64,000 nt of DNA, taken from assembly GCA_964352665.1 (NCBI GenBank), contig CAYGSJ010000009.1, forward strand, positions 14,594 to 78,593. Direction: 5' to 3'. A model generated the notes under the pieces. It did not search any database, was not told the DNA's origin, and saw only the letters and a list, made by a program, of their open reading frames with translations. The translations under genes and the position numbers were made by a program. This document shows, piece after piece, positions 9,428 to 16,895 of the stretch. Position 1 is the first letter of the stretch. Each line of letters begins with the position of its first letter. The DNA comes from UBA1672 sp964352665 (GTDB lineage Bacteria; Pseudomonadota; Alphaproteobacteria; Micavibrionales; Micavibrionaceae).

Positions 9428-10747
9428 TTACCAACAGATCCCCGAATAAGATTTGCGCTCTTCCAAAATTTTATTCTTGAGACGAACAAGATCAATAATC
9501 TCCGCATTGTCATTAACATTTTTTAGAATTTGCGCATATTCCTCATGACCGTTACCAATCACAAACACTTCTGCATTATTCAAAACATCTTGAGATTTTT
9601 CGACCAAACATTTTGAAATATGAGGAATACCCTCCCTGATGTATTTTTGGTTAGCACCCTCCATATTGGCCGCTTCATAAACACAAGGATCATAAATCGT
9701 AAGCTCATAACCATCATTCAAAAGCATATCCGCCAAAGTAACCAACGGACTCTCGCGAAGATCATCGGTCCCGGCTTTAAAACTTAAACCCATCATTCCG
9801 ATTTTTTTCTTCTTAGTATCTTTGATCATGCGATGAGCACGCTGTACCTGTTCTTCATTCGCTTCTAGAAGTGAGTCAAAAATTGGTGTTTTTACACCCC
9901 TCGCCTTTCCGCTGGCACGAATGGCACGTACATCTTTTGGCAAACAAGAACCGCCAAAAGCAAAGCCAGGCATTAAATAGGCGCGTGAAATATTAAGTTT
10001 TGTATCTTTAAAGAAGATTTCCATCACCTGATGGCTATCTACACCAAGTTCCTTAAAAATATTACCTATTTCATTGGCAAAACCGACTTTCATAGCATGC
10101 CAAGCATTATCGGCATACTTTACACCTTCTGAAACTTCAACGGTACATATGGCATTTTCTGCATCAATACCTTTGTATACTTCAACCATCATCTGCGCTG
10201 TTTTATCATCGAGCGCACCAATAACAACTTTTGGCGGATTGAAATAATCGTCAATAGCCGTACTTTCACGCAAAAATTCTGGATTATTGCCAAAGCCAAA
10301 GCCTTGCCCCGCTTTCTTTCCTGACGCTTTTTCTAGCGCTGGAATAGCAATATCACGAGCAGTACCAGGAACGACCGTAGATCTTAAAACCACCGAATGA
10401 AAACTATCTTTGCCCTTTAAAATATCCCCTATTTCTTGACATACGCCCTCCACATAATCCAATTTCAGTGATCCATCTTCATTACTGGGTGTTCCCACAC
10501 AGATTAATGATAGGTCTGTGTTCATAACAGCCTCTCTCACATCAAGAGTTGCTCTAAGCTTTCCTGTTTTTTGATGTTTGGCTATCATTTCAGGAAGACC
10601 GGGCTCAACGATCGGAGAGCGCCCTTCTGCTATGCATTTAACCTTTATGGGATCTTTATCAATTGCAATGACGTCAAAACCTGACTCTGCGAGGCAAGCA
10701 CTAGCAACGGCCCCTACGTATCCCAAACCAAAAACACTAATTTTCAT
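9428..10747 (-). CDS. algD: GDP-mannose 6-dehydrogenase AlgD
   Basis: Oxidises GDP-mannose twice to GDP-mannuronate, the precursor used by Alg8. The 439 residues start with a Rossmann motif FGLGYVGAV. The catalytic-cysteine block reads AFGGSCLPKD with Cys268, the same number as in Pseudomonas AlgD. The central dimerisation region and C-terminal nucleotide-sugar domain appear intact. The ATG has AGGAGA nine bases upstream. It is the first gene of an algD-alg8 operon and diverges from the alginate lyase gene. UDP-glucose dehydrogenases share the fold; the genetic context decides for GDP-mannose. Confidence 0.92.
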   Translation of the reverse strand: MKISVFGLGYVGAVASACLAESGFDVIAIDKDPIKVKCIAEGRSPIVEPGLPEMIAKHQKTGKLRATLDVREAVMNTDLSLICVGTPSNEDGSLKLDYVEGVCQEIGDILKGKDSFHSVVLRSTVVPGTARDIAIPALEKASGKKAGQGFGFGNNPEFLRESTAIDDYFNPPKVVIGALDDKTAQMMVEVYKGIDAENAICTVEVSEGVKYADNAWHAMKVGFANEIGNIFKELGVDSHQVMEIFFKDTKLNISRAYLMPGFAFGGSCLPKDVRAIRASGKARGVKTPIFDSLLEANEEQVQRAHRMIKDTKKKKIGMMGLSFKAGTDDLRESPLVTLADMLLNDGYELTIYDPCVYEAANMEGANQKYIREGIPHISKCLVEKSQDVLNNAEVFVIGNGHEEYAQILKNVNDNAEIIDLVRLKNKILEERKSYSGICW

Positions 10748-10767
10748 CCTATAATTCTCCTGATGAT

Positions 10768-10837
10768 TTATTATCCTACAACCCTAATAATGGCCGTGCT
10801 TATACCATTTTTATTTTACAGAATACAAGGATAATAA
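10768..10837. promoter_or_regulatory. Inverted repeat TTATTATCC / GGATAATAA between algD and algL, with candidate algD promoter
   Basis: A perfect 9-bp inverted repeat (10768-10776 and 10829-10837; centres 61 bp apart, about six helical turns) lies in the divergent algD/algL spacer. On the minus strand a candidate promoter has TTGTAT (plus positions 10823-10828), an 18-base spacer and TATAAG (10799-10804). It sits between the two arms, so a dimer bound at both could loop the algD promoter. This is inference; the -35 is weak. Confidence 0.35.
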
Positions 10838-10927
10838 TACGCGGTTGATAATTTTTAACTCTTGTTGATATGGAGTGATACTTTATCGTATAAGAACTGC
10901 ATAAAATCAATACTTAACAAAAATGAT

Positions 10928-12034
10928 ATGTATTACAAATTATTGACTTCCATAACCCTACTTGGCTGCTTTGTTATAACATCTTGTTATAAACCGCAAG
11001 ATGCAAAAGACAGCAAGGTTCTTTTGCCCCCTTTCGACGTTGCTTTAGTAAGAAGCAATGTACAGGAGCCGTACAGTAAGAAATTCCGTTGTAAACGCCC
11101 TCCTGAGCCTATGAAAGATTTGTTTTTTGAATCTATGTACGATAAAGATTCAAAAAATGCGTCAGAAATAGATCCCGAGGCATATGATGTTTACAAAAAT
11201 GATACCAAACCATTGAGGACACTAGAGTCTGGTTTGGCAACGACAGCTAATTACTATCTAAAGTCAAATCCCCCTAGATCCGAGATAGCTGAATGCGTCA
11301 TGGCATGGCTCAGTATTTGGGGAGATGACAACGCATTACTAGGCAAAAGCTCTCAAAACGGTGACTTTTTAAGAAAATGGCTCCTTTCATCAATATCTCT
11401 TGCATACTTACAGGTAAAAGATGACCCCTATATTTCACCTGAATTACACGAAAAAACTAAGGCGTGGATTAGACGGATTACTGAGCGGGTCATACAGGAT
11501 TTTTCTAAGAACAGCGATAAAAACTCAAGAAATAACAATCATATGTATTGGGCCGCTTGGGGTGTCATGACCGCGGGCATTGTTTTGAATGACCAGAGTT
11601 TCTACAACTGGGGGCTTTATGAAGCTAAACTTGGAATCCAGGATATACAGAAAAACGGCACCCTACCGCTCGAGCTGGATAGAGGTAAAAAAGCCTACAA
11701 TTATCATCATTTTGCCGCTATACCGCTCTTCATGATGGCTCACACCGCTGATGTAAACGGAGATGACCTATTTGGTTTAAATGGCCAGGGCCTTCAACGT
11801 CTGGGAGAGGTAATACTCGATAACATGGAAAATCAAACTCTATTTGAAGAACTTACAGACGAAAAACAGGATCTAACCCGGACTATTACTTCTTCTAACC
11901 TCGTCTGGCTGGAAATTTATAACAAATACTATCCAAGTGATAACAATATGAAATGGCTTACGAAATACAGAAGTGTCAAGCAAAGCCGTGTAGGTGGTGA
12001 TGCCACCCTCCTCTATTCTGGAGAGAATTATTAA
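10928..12034 (+). CDS. algL: Alginate lyase, PL5 (AlgL-like) lipoprotein
   Basis: Periplasmic alginate lyase of the AlgL family, which cuts polymannuronate by beta-elimination and clears mislocalised polymer during export. From the chosen ATG the product is 368 residues. It opens with a lipoprotein signal ending VITSC (Cys20), unlike the cleaved signal of Pseudomonas AlgL, so it is probably membrane-anchored. The PL5 signature NNHMYWAAW is present (Asn204, His205), as is the downstream aromatic block KAYNYHHFAA (Tyr259 region). A longer frame opens at a TTG at 10862, but the lipoprotein signal fits the start at 10928. Its 3' end overlaps the convergent HTH gene by four bases. It diverges from algD rather than sharing its operon. 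Confidence 0.8.
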   Translation: MYYKLLTSITLLGCFVITSCYKPQDAKDSKVLLPPFDVALVRSNVQEPYSKKFRCKRPPEPMKDLFFESMYDKDSKNASEIDPEAYDVYKNDTKPLRTLESGLATTANYYLKSNPPRSEIAECVMAWLSIWGDDNALLGKSSQNGDFLRKWLLSSISLAYLQVKDDPYISPELHEKTKAWIRRITERVIQDFSKNSDKNSRNNNHMYWAAWGVMTAGIVLNDQSFYNWGLYEAKLGIQDIQKNGTLPLELDRGKKAYNYHHFAAIPLFMMAHTADVNGDDLFGLNGQGLQRLGEVILDNMENQTLFEELTDEKQDLTRTITSSNLVWLEIYNKYYPSDNNMKWLTKYRSVKQSRVGGDATLLYSGENY

Positions 12035-12588
12035 CCAAACAAACGTTCAAAGAACCCTTTGGATTTTTCTTCATCAAGCAAACGCTCCAGCTCTTCTTTC
12101 TCTTCCTGTGCAACCTTCTCCTGATTACTGATGCGCTCTTCAATAGACTTGAGCGCTTTCTCCCATTCAACTCCCCTGCCCTCTTTTGTATAGTGTTCCA
12201 ACAGTAACGTGGTCTTTCCTTGATTTTCTTGTGCTTTGTTTAAGGTATCTTGAAGTTGCTCTATGCGCTGCTCAAATTGTTCGCGTTCGCGCTTTCTCTC
12301 GGTTTCCAGAGTATCTAGCCGTTCTCTTAAAACTGCCAACTCGATCAAAGTAATAGATTGATCGCCCTTCTCTTTTGTAAAGTTTTGCTCAGTGTTTACA
12401 GTGTTTGACGCTTTGGTACTGTTCTCAAGGTTAAGTGATCCGTAGACCCTTTCAAGCTCAGAGACATCAATAACCTTTTTATTTTTACCGCTCGAGATGT
12501 AAGTTAATTTGCCACTGTTCATATCATTATACAGAGTTGTTCTACTAACCCCGGCTAAAGCGGCAGCTTTTGTTATGGACACTTTCAT
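12031..12588 (-). CDS. MerR-like HTH protein with coiled coil, likely plasmid replication regulator
   Basis: A 185-residue DNA-binding protein. Residues 1-50 form a MerR/excisionase-type helix-turn-helix (ITKAAALAGVSRTTLYNDM), followed by a polar linker, a long Glu/Arg/Lys-rich coiled coil (about 75-175) and a terminal FFERLFG. Such HTH plus coiled-coil proteins with an aromatic C-terminus occur next to plasmid rep genes; the exact family is not certain. It is divergent from repC across a region full of TGTAAA hexamers, and its own candidate -35 is one of these hexamers. I infer it binds them and controls its own and repC transcription. Confidence 0.65.
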   Translation of the reverse strand: MKVSITKAAALAGVSRTTLYNDMNSGKLTYISSGKNKKVIDVSELERVYGSLNLENSTKASNTVNTEQNFTKEKGDQSITLIELAVLRERLDTLETERKREREQFEQRIEQLQDTLNKAQENQGKTTLLLEHYTKEGRGVEWEKALKSIEERISNQEKVAQEEKEELERLLDEEKSKGFFERLFG

Positions 12589-12620
12589 GTTAATGGACCT
12601 GTCTGTTAAGTTTGCAAAGC

Positions 12621-12649
12621 GTTACAATGATATTATCAAAAACTGTAAA
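12621..12649 (-). promoter_or_regulatory. Candidate promoter of the HTH gene
   Basis: On the minus strand TTTACA (plus 12644-12649) is followed by a 17-base spacer and TGTAAC (plus 12621-12626), 33 bases before the ATG of the HTH gene. The -35 coincides with one of the TGTAAA/TTTACA hexamers, which would allow autoregulation. Confidence 0.45.
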
Positions 12650-12726
12650 CTACACAAACAGTAAAATGTGTAAACTTTTAATACGTACATTTACAGAAAT
12701 TGGACAATTTTTGAGTAATTATGTAC

Positions 12727-12750
12727 TTTACAGATTTACATGTTTACATG
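12727..12750. repeat. Three tandem 8-bp repeats (TTTACAGA, TTTACATG, TTTACATG)
   Basis: Three TTTACA hexamers occur at exactly 8-bp spacing inside the repC upstream region, forming a short direct-repeat array. The same hexamer recurs singly on either strand across the region. It could be a binding cluster for the divergent HTH protein or for RepC. Confidence 0.6.
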
Positions 12751-12836
12751 ACAGTTGTTTGCATTTATGTATACACCATATCAAGATTATTTAATCTAAA
12801 CAGATAAATAGCTAGAGAACAAAAAATTGTAAACTT

Positions 12837-12865
12837 TTGACATATCTGTAAAGTCAAAATGTAAT
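12837..12865 (+). promoter_or_regulatory. Strong sigma70-like promoter reading towards repC
   Basis: TTGACA (12837-12842), a 17-base spacer and TGTAAT (12860-12865): a perfect -35, ideal spacing and five of six -10 bases. A TGTAAAC hexamer overlaps its upstream edge (12828) and another lies in the spacer (12847), so it is probably repressible. A transcript from here would give repC a leader of about 300 bases containing the hairpin at 13010-13033. Confidence 0.6.
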
Positions 12866-12999
12866 TTTGTGCACAGTTGATTTACACCTTAACATTTGTT
12901 AGCTTTATATACCGATTCCTTTCATGGGATTCGATTTTTCTATGACATTTCGTCAAAACTTCACTTTCAAAGAGGAGAGGCTAAGAACCAATAAGATCC

Positions 13000-13066
13000 A
13001 AAAGTAGAAAAACCGCCGTTGGCGCGGCGGTTTCTATAAAAAAGGAGCGGAACTCCCTTAATTCTT
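13000..13066 (-). ncRNA. Candidate antisense (countertranscript) RNA in the repC leader
   Basis: The leader upstream of repC contains, read on the minus strand, a TATACT hexamer (plus 13071-13076) and, roughly 40 bases downstream, a GC-rich hairpin followed by a T-run. An RNA of about 60 bases antisense to the repC leader is thus possible. In repABC plasmids a similar small antisense RNA lies just before repC and limits its expression. No good -35 was found, so the promoter is uncertain; the hairpin is the firm part. Confidence 0.35.
13010..13033 (-). terminator. Rho-independent terminator hairpin, minus strand
   Basis: A 9-bp stem AAACCGCCG/CGGCGGTTT with a 6-base loop. On the minus strand it is followed by further T residues (TTTTTCTACTTTT), on the plus strand only by TTTCTAT, so termination should work mainly leftwards. 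It lies 140 bases before the repC ATG. Confidence 0.65.
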
Positions 13067-13174
13067 CATAAGTATAGTACCGCTCATGCGAATCGGATGC
13101 AAGCCATTTTGTGGCTCTGTAAAGTTTTTTTGCATCTTGTTCACAGGAAATTCGCGGTTTGCCTTTACAAAAAT

Positions 13175-14473
13175 ATGATCGACACATTTATTGTACAATC
13201 GCCCGAAACGTATAGTAGGCGTGGGGTAGGGCAGTCCCAGAGAATCAAAACGTCTTTACAAAGTTTACAAGCTCCGAATAATACTAACCGGTATGATCTA
13301 TTGTTATTGGTAAAGCGTGTTGGCAAAAACGCTGGTTTTACGCCACGTATGATCGCTTTGCTGGATTACTATATGAGCTTTACACGCGATATAGATTGGG
13401 AGGAGGGGAGCAGGCCTATTATTTACCAATCTTTGTCTAAAACAGCTCTAGACATGGGTATTTCTGAGCGCCAAGTTCAAAAACTCGAGCGTGCTTTGGC
13501 AGAAATAGGGGTTTTAACCTGGAATGATAGTGGAAATCACAAAAGATACGGGAAGAGGGACCTCAAAACGGGTCATATTCTTTATGCTTTTGGTGTAGAT
13601 TTGGGCCCATTAGCGCATTTTAAAGAAACACTGGAGGAAAAACTTCAAGAAAAGAGGCTTTATGATCAAGCCTGGATGGAAACAAAAAGACAGATTTCTT
13701 GGTACCGTGCGCAAATAAGAGCGGTAATTGACGAGCTAGAACAGGACACTACTGAGTTTCAAAGTGCTTACCAGCGTATCAGTGTTCAAATCCGTACACA
13801 TATAGACTTAAAAGCATTGCGCGGGCTGTTATCAAAACACAAGGATCTTTATACAACCCTTTGTGAAAACTTGAAACCAAAAGAAAAGGTAGAACAAACA
13901 GAAAAAAGGTCGCTCAGAAACGAAGAAAAGTTCGCCCACAAAGAGTCTACAATAAAAAAACAATCTGATAAATCAGACGTAAACTTTACAAAAAACGTTC
14001 AGAGACAGCAAAAGAAAAAACAGAAAGACTTACAGGGAGAGCCTAACAAAGCCAATGTACTCACAATCAAAGCATCACAAACGGGGATAGAACATGTCAG
14101 CTTATCTCAAGCGCTTAATATATCTAGTGACAGCCTAAGGCTCTATTTAAGAAATAATAACAAACCCAACTGGAATGATTACATTGATGCCGCTTACAGA
14201 TTGCGAGAGGACTTAGGTATAAACCAGGTAAGCTGGAGTAGGGCGTGTATGACCATGGGGCGTGTTGCCGCATCTGTTTGCCTTGCCATTACTGATCGCG
14301 CTAGATCTAGGCCAATCAATCCTGTTTTAAGCCCGGGGGCGTATTTCAACAGTATGATAATACTTGCAGAAAAAGGGAACCTTAAACTGCACACCAATGT
14401 TTTCAACCTTCTTGAAGCTAGACAAACAATAGAAAGAAGAGATGTAGAGTGTGTCTTTAAATATGCAACATAA
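13175..14473 (+). CDS. repC: Plasmid replication initiator RepC
   Basis: Replication initiator of the alphaproteobacterial RepC family, which binds the origin and starts plasmid replication. From the chosen ATG (MIDTFIVQSP) the product is 432 residues; an ATG at 13097 would add a poor 26-residue extension. Residues about 85-128 form the family's winged helix (LSKTALDMGISERQVQKLE, then KRYGKRD), followed by AFGVDLGPL, typical of RepC. A Lys/Glu-rich coiled segment (about 155-290) leads to the C-terminal domain, with MGRVAASVCLAITDR and SPGAYFNSMIILAEKG, both close to the RepC C-terminal consensus. It precedes parA, whereas in classical repABC operons repC comes last. The ribosome-binding site is weak, which fits leader-based control. 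Confidence 0.88.
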   Translation: MIDTFIVQSPETYSRRGVGQSQRIKTSLQSLQAPNNTNRYDLLLLVKRVGKNAGFTPRMIALLDYYMSFTRDIDWEEGSRPIIYQSLSKTALDMGISERQVQKLERALAEIGVLTWNDSGNHKRYGKRDLKTGHILYAFGVDLGPLAHFKETLEEKLQEKRLYDQAWMETKRQISWYRAQIRAVIDELEQDTTEFQSAYQRISVQIRTHIDLKALRGLLSKHKDLYTTLCENLKPKEKVEQTEKRSLRNEEKFAHKESTIKKQSDKSDVNFTKNVQRQQKKKQKDLQGEPNKANVLTIKASQTGIEHVSLSQALNISSDSLRLYLRNNNKPNWNDYIDAAYRLREDLGINQVSWSRACMTMGRVAASVCLAITDRARSRPINPVLSPGAYFNSMIILAEKGNLKLHTNVFNLLEARQTIERRDVECVFKYAT

Positions 14474-14539
14474 CTGCAATACATATTGTAGAGTCTGGCT
14501 TTATTCTAGATTTATTGTGGATTGCTGCAAGGTTGCGTA

Positions 14540-14568
14540 TTGATGGCTGATACATAACTACATATAAT
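14540..14568 (+). promoter_or_regulatory. Sigma70-like promoter of parA
   Basis: TTGATG (14540-14545), a 17-base spacer and a perfect TATAAT (14563-14568), 53 bases before the parA ATG. It lies in the 148-base gap after repC, so partition genes appear to have their own promoter. Confidence 0.6.
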
Positions 14569-14621
14569 GTTCTACAGGTTTTCTACACCTATTCTTACTT
14601 TAAGTTCTAAAGGAAAAAACA

Positions 14622-15326
14622 ATGTCTACACACACACCCGTTATTGCATTCGTGTCTCCTAAAGGTGGAGTCGGAAAGACAACTGCCGCTCTGACTTTAG
14701 CGAGTGAACTTATTCACCAAACAAACAAGCAAGTTACAATTATTGATGCGGACCCAAATTATCCTTTTAAACGCTGGCAAGCTTTGGGGCGTAAACCAGA
14801 TTTAATTAATATCGTCTGTGATGATAGCGAAGAAACCATTCTAGATAACATAGAGGCGGCTAGAAAAACCTCTGCTGCAGTTCTGATAGATTTAGAGGGC
14901 ACCAAGAACATGCGCGTCACTTATGCGGTAAGTAGGGCGGATCTTGTTGTCATACCAGTCCAGGGCTCTATTTTGGACGCTAATGAGGCAGCTGAAGCTA
15001 TTAAGCTTGTCAAACGAACAGAAAAGGGGTTTGGCAGACAAATTCAATATGCCATTTTATTTACACGTATGCCGGCGGCTATTTTATCTCGTAACTTTCT
15101 GGATATATCACAGCAATTTTCTAGTGCTAAGGTTTCAGTCCTAGCGGCACAACTTGTAGAGCGAGAGGCATACAAAACAATGTTTACTACTGGTAAGGCG
15201 CTTCATGATTTAACGCCGTCACAGGTTAGCGGTCTTACTAAGGCCCATGAAGACTCTTATAATTTTGCAAACAAAGTTTTAGAGCTCCTTAAAAATTCAT
15301 ACAAACAACAATCAATAGCAGCATAA
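14622..15326 (+). CDS. parA: ParA-family partition ATPase
   Basis: A 234-residue Walker-type partition ATPase that positions plasmid copies before cell division. It has the deviant Walker A motif SPKGGVGKTT (Lys14, Lys19), Asp42/Asp44 in IIDADPN, and a Walker B-like VLIDLEGT (Asp90). It lacks the N-terminal DNA-binding extension of large RepA/ParA proteins, so it resembles the small type Ib ParA class. A ribbon-helix-helix candidate partner follows after ten bases. MinD and chromosomal ParA are less likely given the repC linkage. Confidence 0.88.
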   Translation: MSTHTPVIAFVSPKGGVGKTTAALTLASELIHQTNKQVTIIDADPNYPFKRWQALGRKPDLINIVCDDSEETILDNIEAARKTSAAVLIDLEGTKNMRVTYAVSRADLVVIPVQGSILDANEAAEAIKLVKRTEKGFGRQIQYAILFTRMPAAILSRNFLDISQQFSSAKVSVLAAQLVEREAYKTMFTTGKALHDLTPSQVSGLTKAHEDSYNFANKVLELLKNSYKQQSIAA

Positions 15327-15336
15327 GAGGAAAATT

Positions 15337-15687
15337 ATGACACAATTACAAGATGATCGCGCTAAGCTTAGCTTGGATTTTGACGAGGACGATGTTACAG
15401 AACCTTCGCGTGAAGAAATTGACCGGAAGGTACGTGAAATTAGCGAAAAAAGTGGCTTTGTTTCTAAATCTCCATCTGCAACAAATAGCCAGTCAACATT
15501 GCGCAGAACACGCAGATCAAGAGCTAAAACAGGAAGAACCTATCCATTTAATACAAAAATTAAGCCTGCAACCTACGATTTGATTTGTGACTTGGCAGAC
15601 CAAGCAACAGAACAAGAGGGTCGTCCTGTAAGCTTGGCAGAAATTATCGAAAGATCTGTAGAAGCGCTAAGTATGCAGCAACGTTAA
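15337..15687 (+). CDS. Small partition partner, probable ribbon-helix-helix protein
   Basis: A 116-residue basic protein immediately after parA with a good AGAGGAAAA site. The first 60 residues are acidic then Arg/Ser-rich and probably disordered. Residues about 65-110 (FNTKIKPATYDLICDLAD, then VSLAEIIERSVEAL) look like a ribbon-helix-helix domain: a beta strand and two helices. Small type Ib ParA proteins are paired with such ParG/Omega-like centromere binders rather than with large ParB. No long ParB exists in the window. The centromere is probably near the parA promoter but could not be identified. Confidence 0.65.
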   Translation: MTQLQDDRAKLSLDFDEDDVTEPSREEIDRKVREISEKSGFVSKSPSATNSQSTLRRTRRSRAKTGRTYPFNTKIKPATYDLICDLADQATEQEGRPVSLAEIIERSVEALSMQQR

Positions 15688-15703
15688 ATAACAAAGGGTG
15701 CTT

Positions 15704-16810
15704 ATGCACTTTGGAAACATGGCTGTGCGTAAGAAAATTATTTTTGTTCTTCCTCTTCTGTATCCAGGCGGTGCAGAGCGAGCTTTGATTTCTTTAGCCA
15801 ACCATATTAATCGTGACGGTTTTGAGTCAGAAATGGTTGTCTTGGACGATAGGGGATCTTTAAAAGACTGGATATATCCGGATATTCCTTTGCATTCTCT
15901 AGGGGGAGTATCAGTGTTTACAGGTTATCTTAAACTTTTAAAAAAGCTTAAAGAATTAAAGCCAGACATTGTCATGACAACAATGGTGCACTCAAATTTT
16001 TTGCTTATGTTCATGAAACCTTTCTTTCCAAAAACTAAATTTATAATAAGAGAGGCAGTGGTTCCAAGCTCCATCCTAAAAAAACACAAGAAAAAATCAT
16101 TGCTTTTAAGAGCTTTATATAAGTTTTTATATCCGAAAGCAGACAAGGTTATTAGCCCATCACAGGATATTATTGATGAGTTCAAAACGGTCATAAGGAT
16201 AGATACTAAGAACCACAGGTTGCTATACAATCAAGTTGATACCTTATCTATTACAAATGCTTTACAAAAAAATCTTGTCCAGGAAGCCAAAGAAAATACA
16301 TTGAATTTTGTTTGTGCAGGACGGCTGCACTATCAAAAAGGCTATGATCGTCTTATTTGTGCACTAAAAGATTTCAAGCCAGCTTGCCCGTGGAAATTGG
16401 TAATAATGGGTGATGGGGAAGAGAGGGAGCGTCTTGAAGCTCTTGTTGTAAGTTTAGGTTTGGAGCAGCAGGTTTATTTTGCCGGTAATGTTAGTATTCC
16501 TTGGAGCATCATAACCAACGCTGATTGTTTGCTATTACCTTCAAGGTGGGAAGGAATGCCAAATGTAGTTTTGGAATCCTTATTTTGTGGCACACCGGTT
16601 ATTGCTTCTGCCGATGCTAATGGTGTGTCAGAGATACAGAGTCATTGCGTGATAGGTGATGTTCAGATTGCTCAAAACATGGATGATTTTATACAAATTT
16701 TGTTGCAGGTGAAGCCACAAACAGATGTCTGGCCCAAGACTTCAAAGTTGCCTGATATTTTCCAGACACATAACGTTATGAGGCATTTTGAAAACATCTT
16801 GATGGAATAA
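15704..16810 (+). CDS. Family 4 glycosyltransferase
   Basis: GT-B glycosyltransferase of 368 residues. It has an N-terminal acceptor domain starting KKIIFVLPLLYPGGAE and a C-terminal nucleotide-sugar domain with CAGRLHYQKGYDRL and the E-x7-E region RWEGMPNVVLESLFCGTPV. Alternative starts are a GTG at 15698 and an ATG at 15719; ATG 15704 has AAGGG five bases upstream. It lies 16 bases after the partition partner and leads into the pseudaminic acid genes, so it marks the junction from replicon to glycan genes. Donor and acceptor are unknown. Confidence 0.82.
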   Translation: MHFGNMAVRKKIIFVLPLLYPGGAERALISLANHINRDGFESEMVVLDDRGSLKDWIYPDIPLHSLGGVSVFTGYLKLLKKLKELKPDIVMTTMVHSNFLLMFMKPFFPKTKFIIREAVVPSSILKKHKKKSLLLRALYKFLYPKADKVISPSQDIIDEFKTVIRIDTKNHRLLYNQVDTLSITNALQKNLVQEAKENTLNFVCAGRLHYQKGYDRLICALKDFKPACPWKLVIMGDGEERERLEALVVSLGLEQQVYFAGNVSIPWSIITNADCLLLPSRWEGMPNVVLESLFCGTPVIASADANGVSEIQSHCVIGDVQIAQNMDDFIQILLQVKPQTDVWPKTSKLPDIFQTHNVMRHFENILME

Positions 16811-16895
16811 AAACACAGTATATCATGACCGGTCTTGCCTAAGTGCTTTAGAAGGCTTATGAAGAACACTGCATATTCAAAAATTGAGAGAGAGA

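Larger units (their letters stand above)
12589..13174. other. Probable replication control/origin region upstream of repC
   Basis: 586 AT-rich bases with no supported protein gene. The region from here to the 5' end of repC (to 13269) contains thirteen TGTAAA or TTTACA hexamers, starting at 12644, 12669, 12690, 12727, 12735, 12743, 12828, 12847, 12881, 13118, 13164, 13255 and 13264. It also holds two good opposed promoter-like sequences and a GC-rich hairpin. TTGTGCACA at about 12868 is only distantly like a DnaA box. The layout suggests operators or iterons plus a regulated repC leader; the true origin could instead lie inside repC, as in repABC plasmids. Confidence 0.5.

Noticed and set aside
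9428..10747. UDP-glucose dehydrogenase
   Set aside because: Length, Cys268 motif and coupling to alg8 fit GDP-mannose 6-dehydrogenase better.
12612..12794. Plus-strand ORF of 60 codons in the replication control region
   Set aside because: Composition is that of AT-rich noncoding DNA, there is no ribosome-binding site, and it overlaps the hexamer repeats.
12981..13187. Minus-strand ORF of 68 codons overlapping the repC leader
   Set aside because: Its 3' third reads through the terminator hairpin and it lies antisense to the repC leader. A regulatory RNA explains the region better than a protein.
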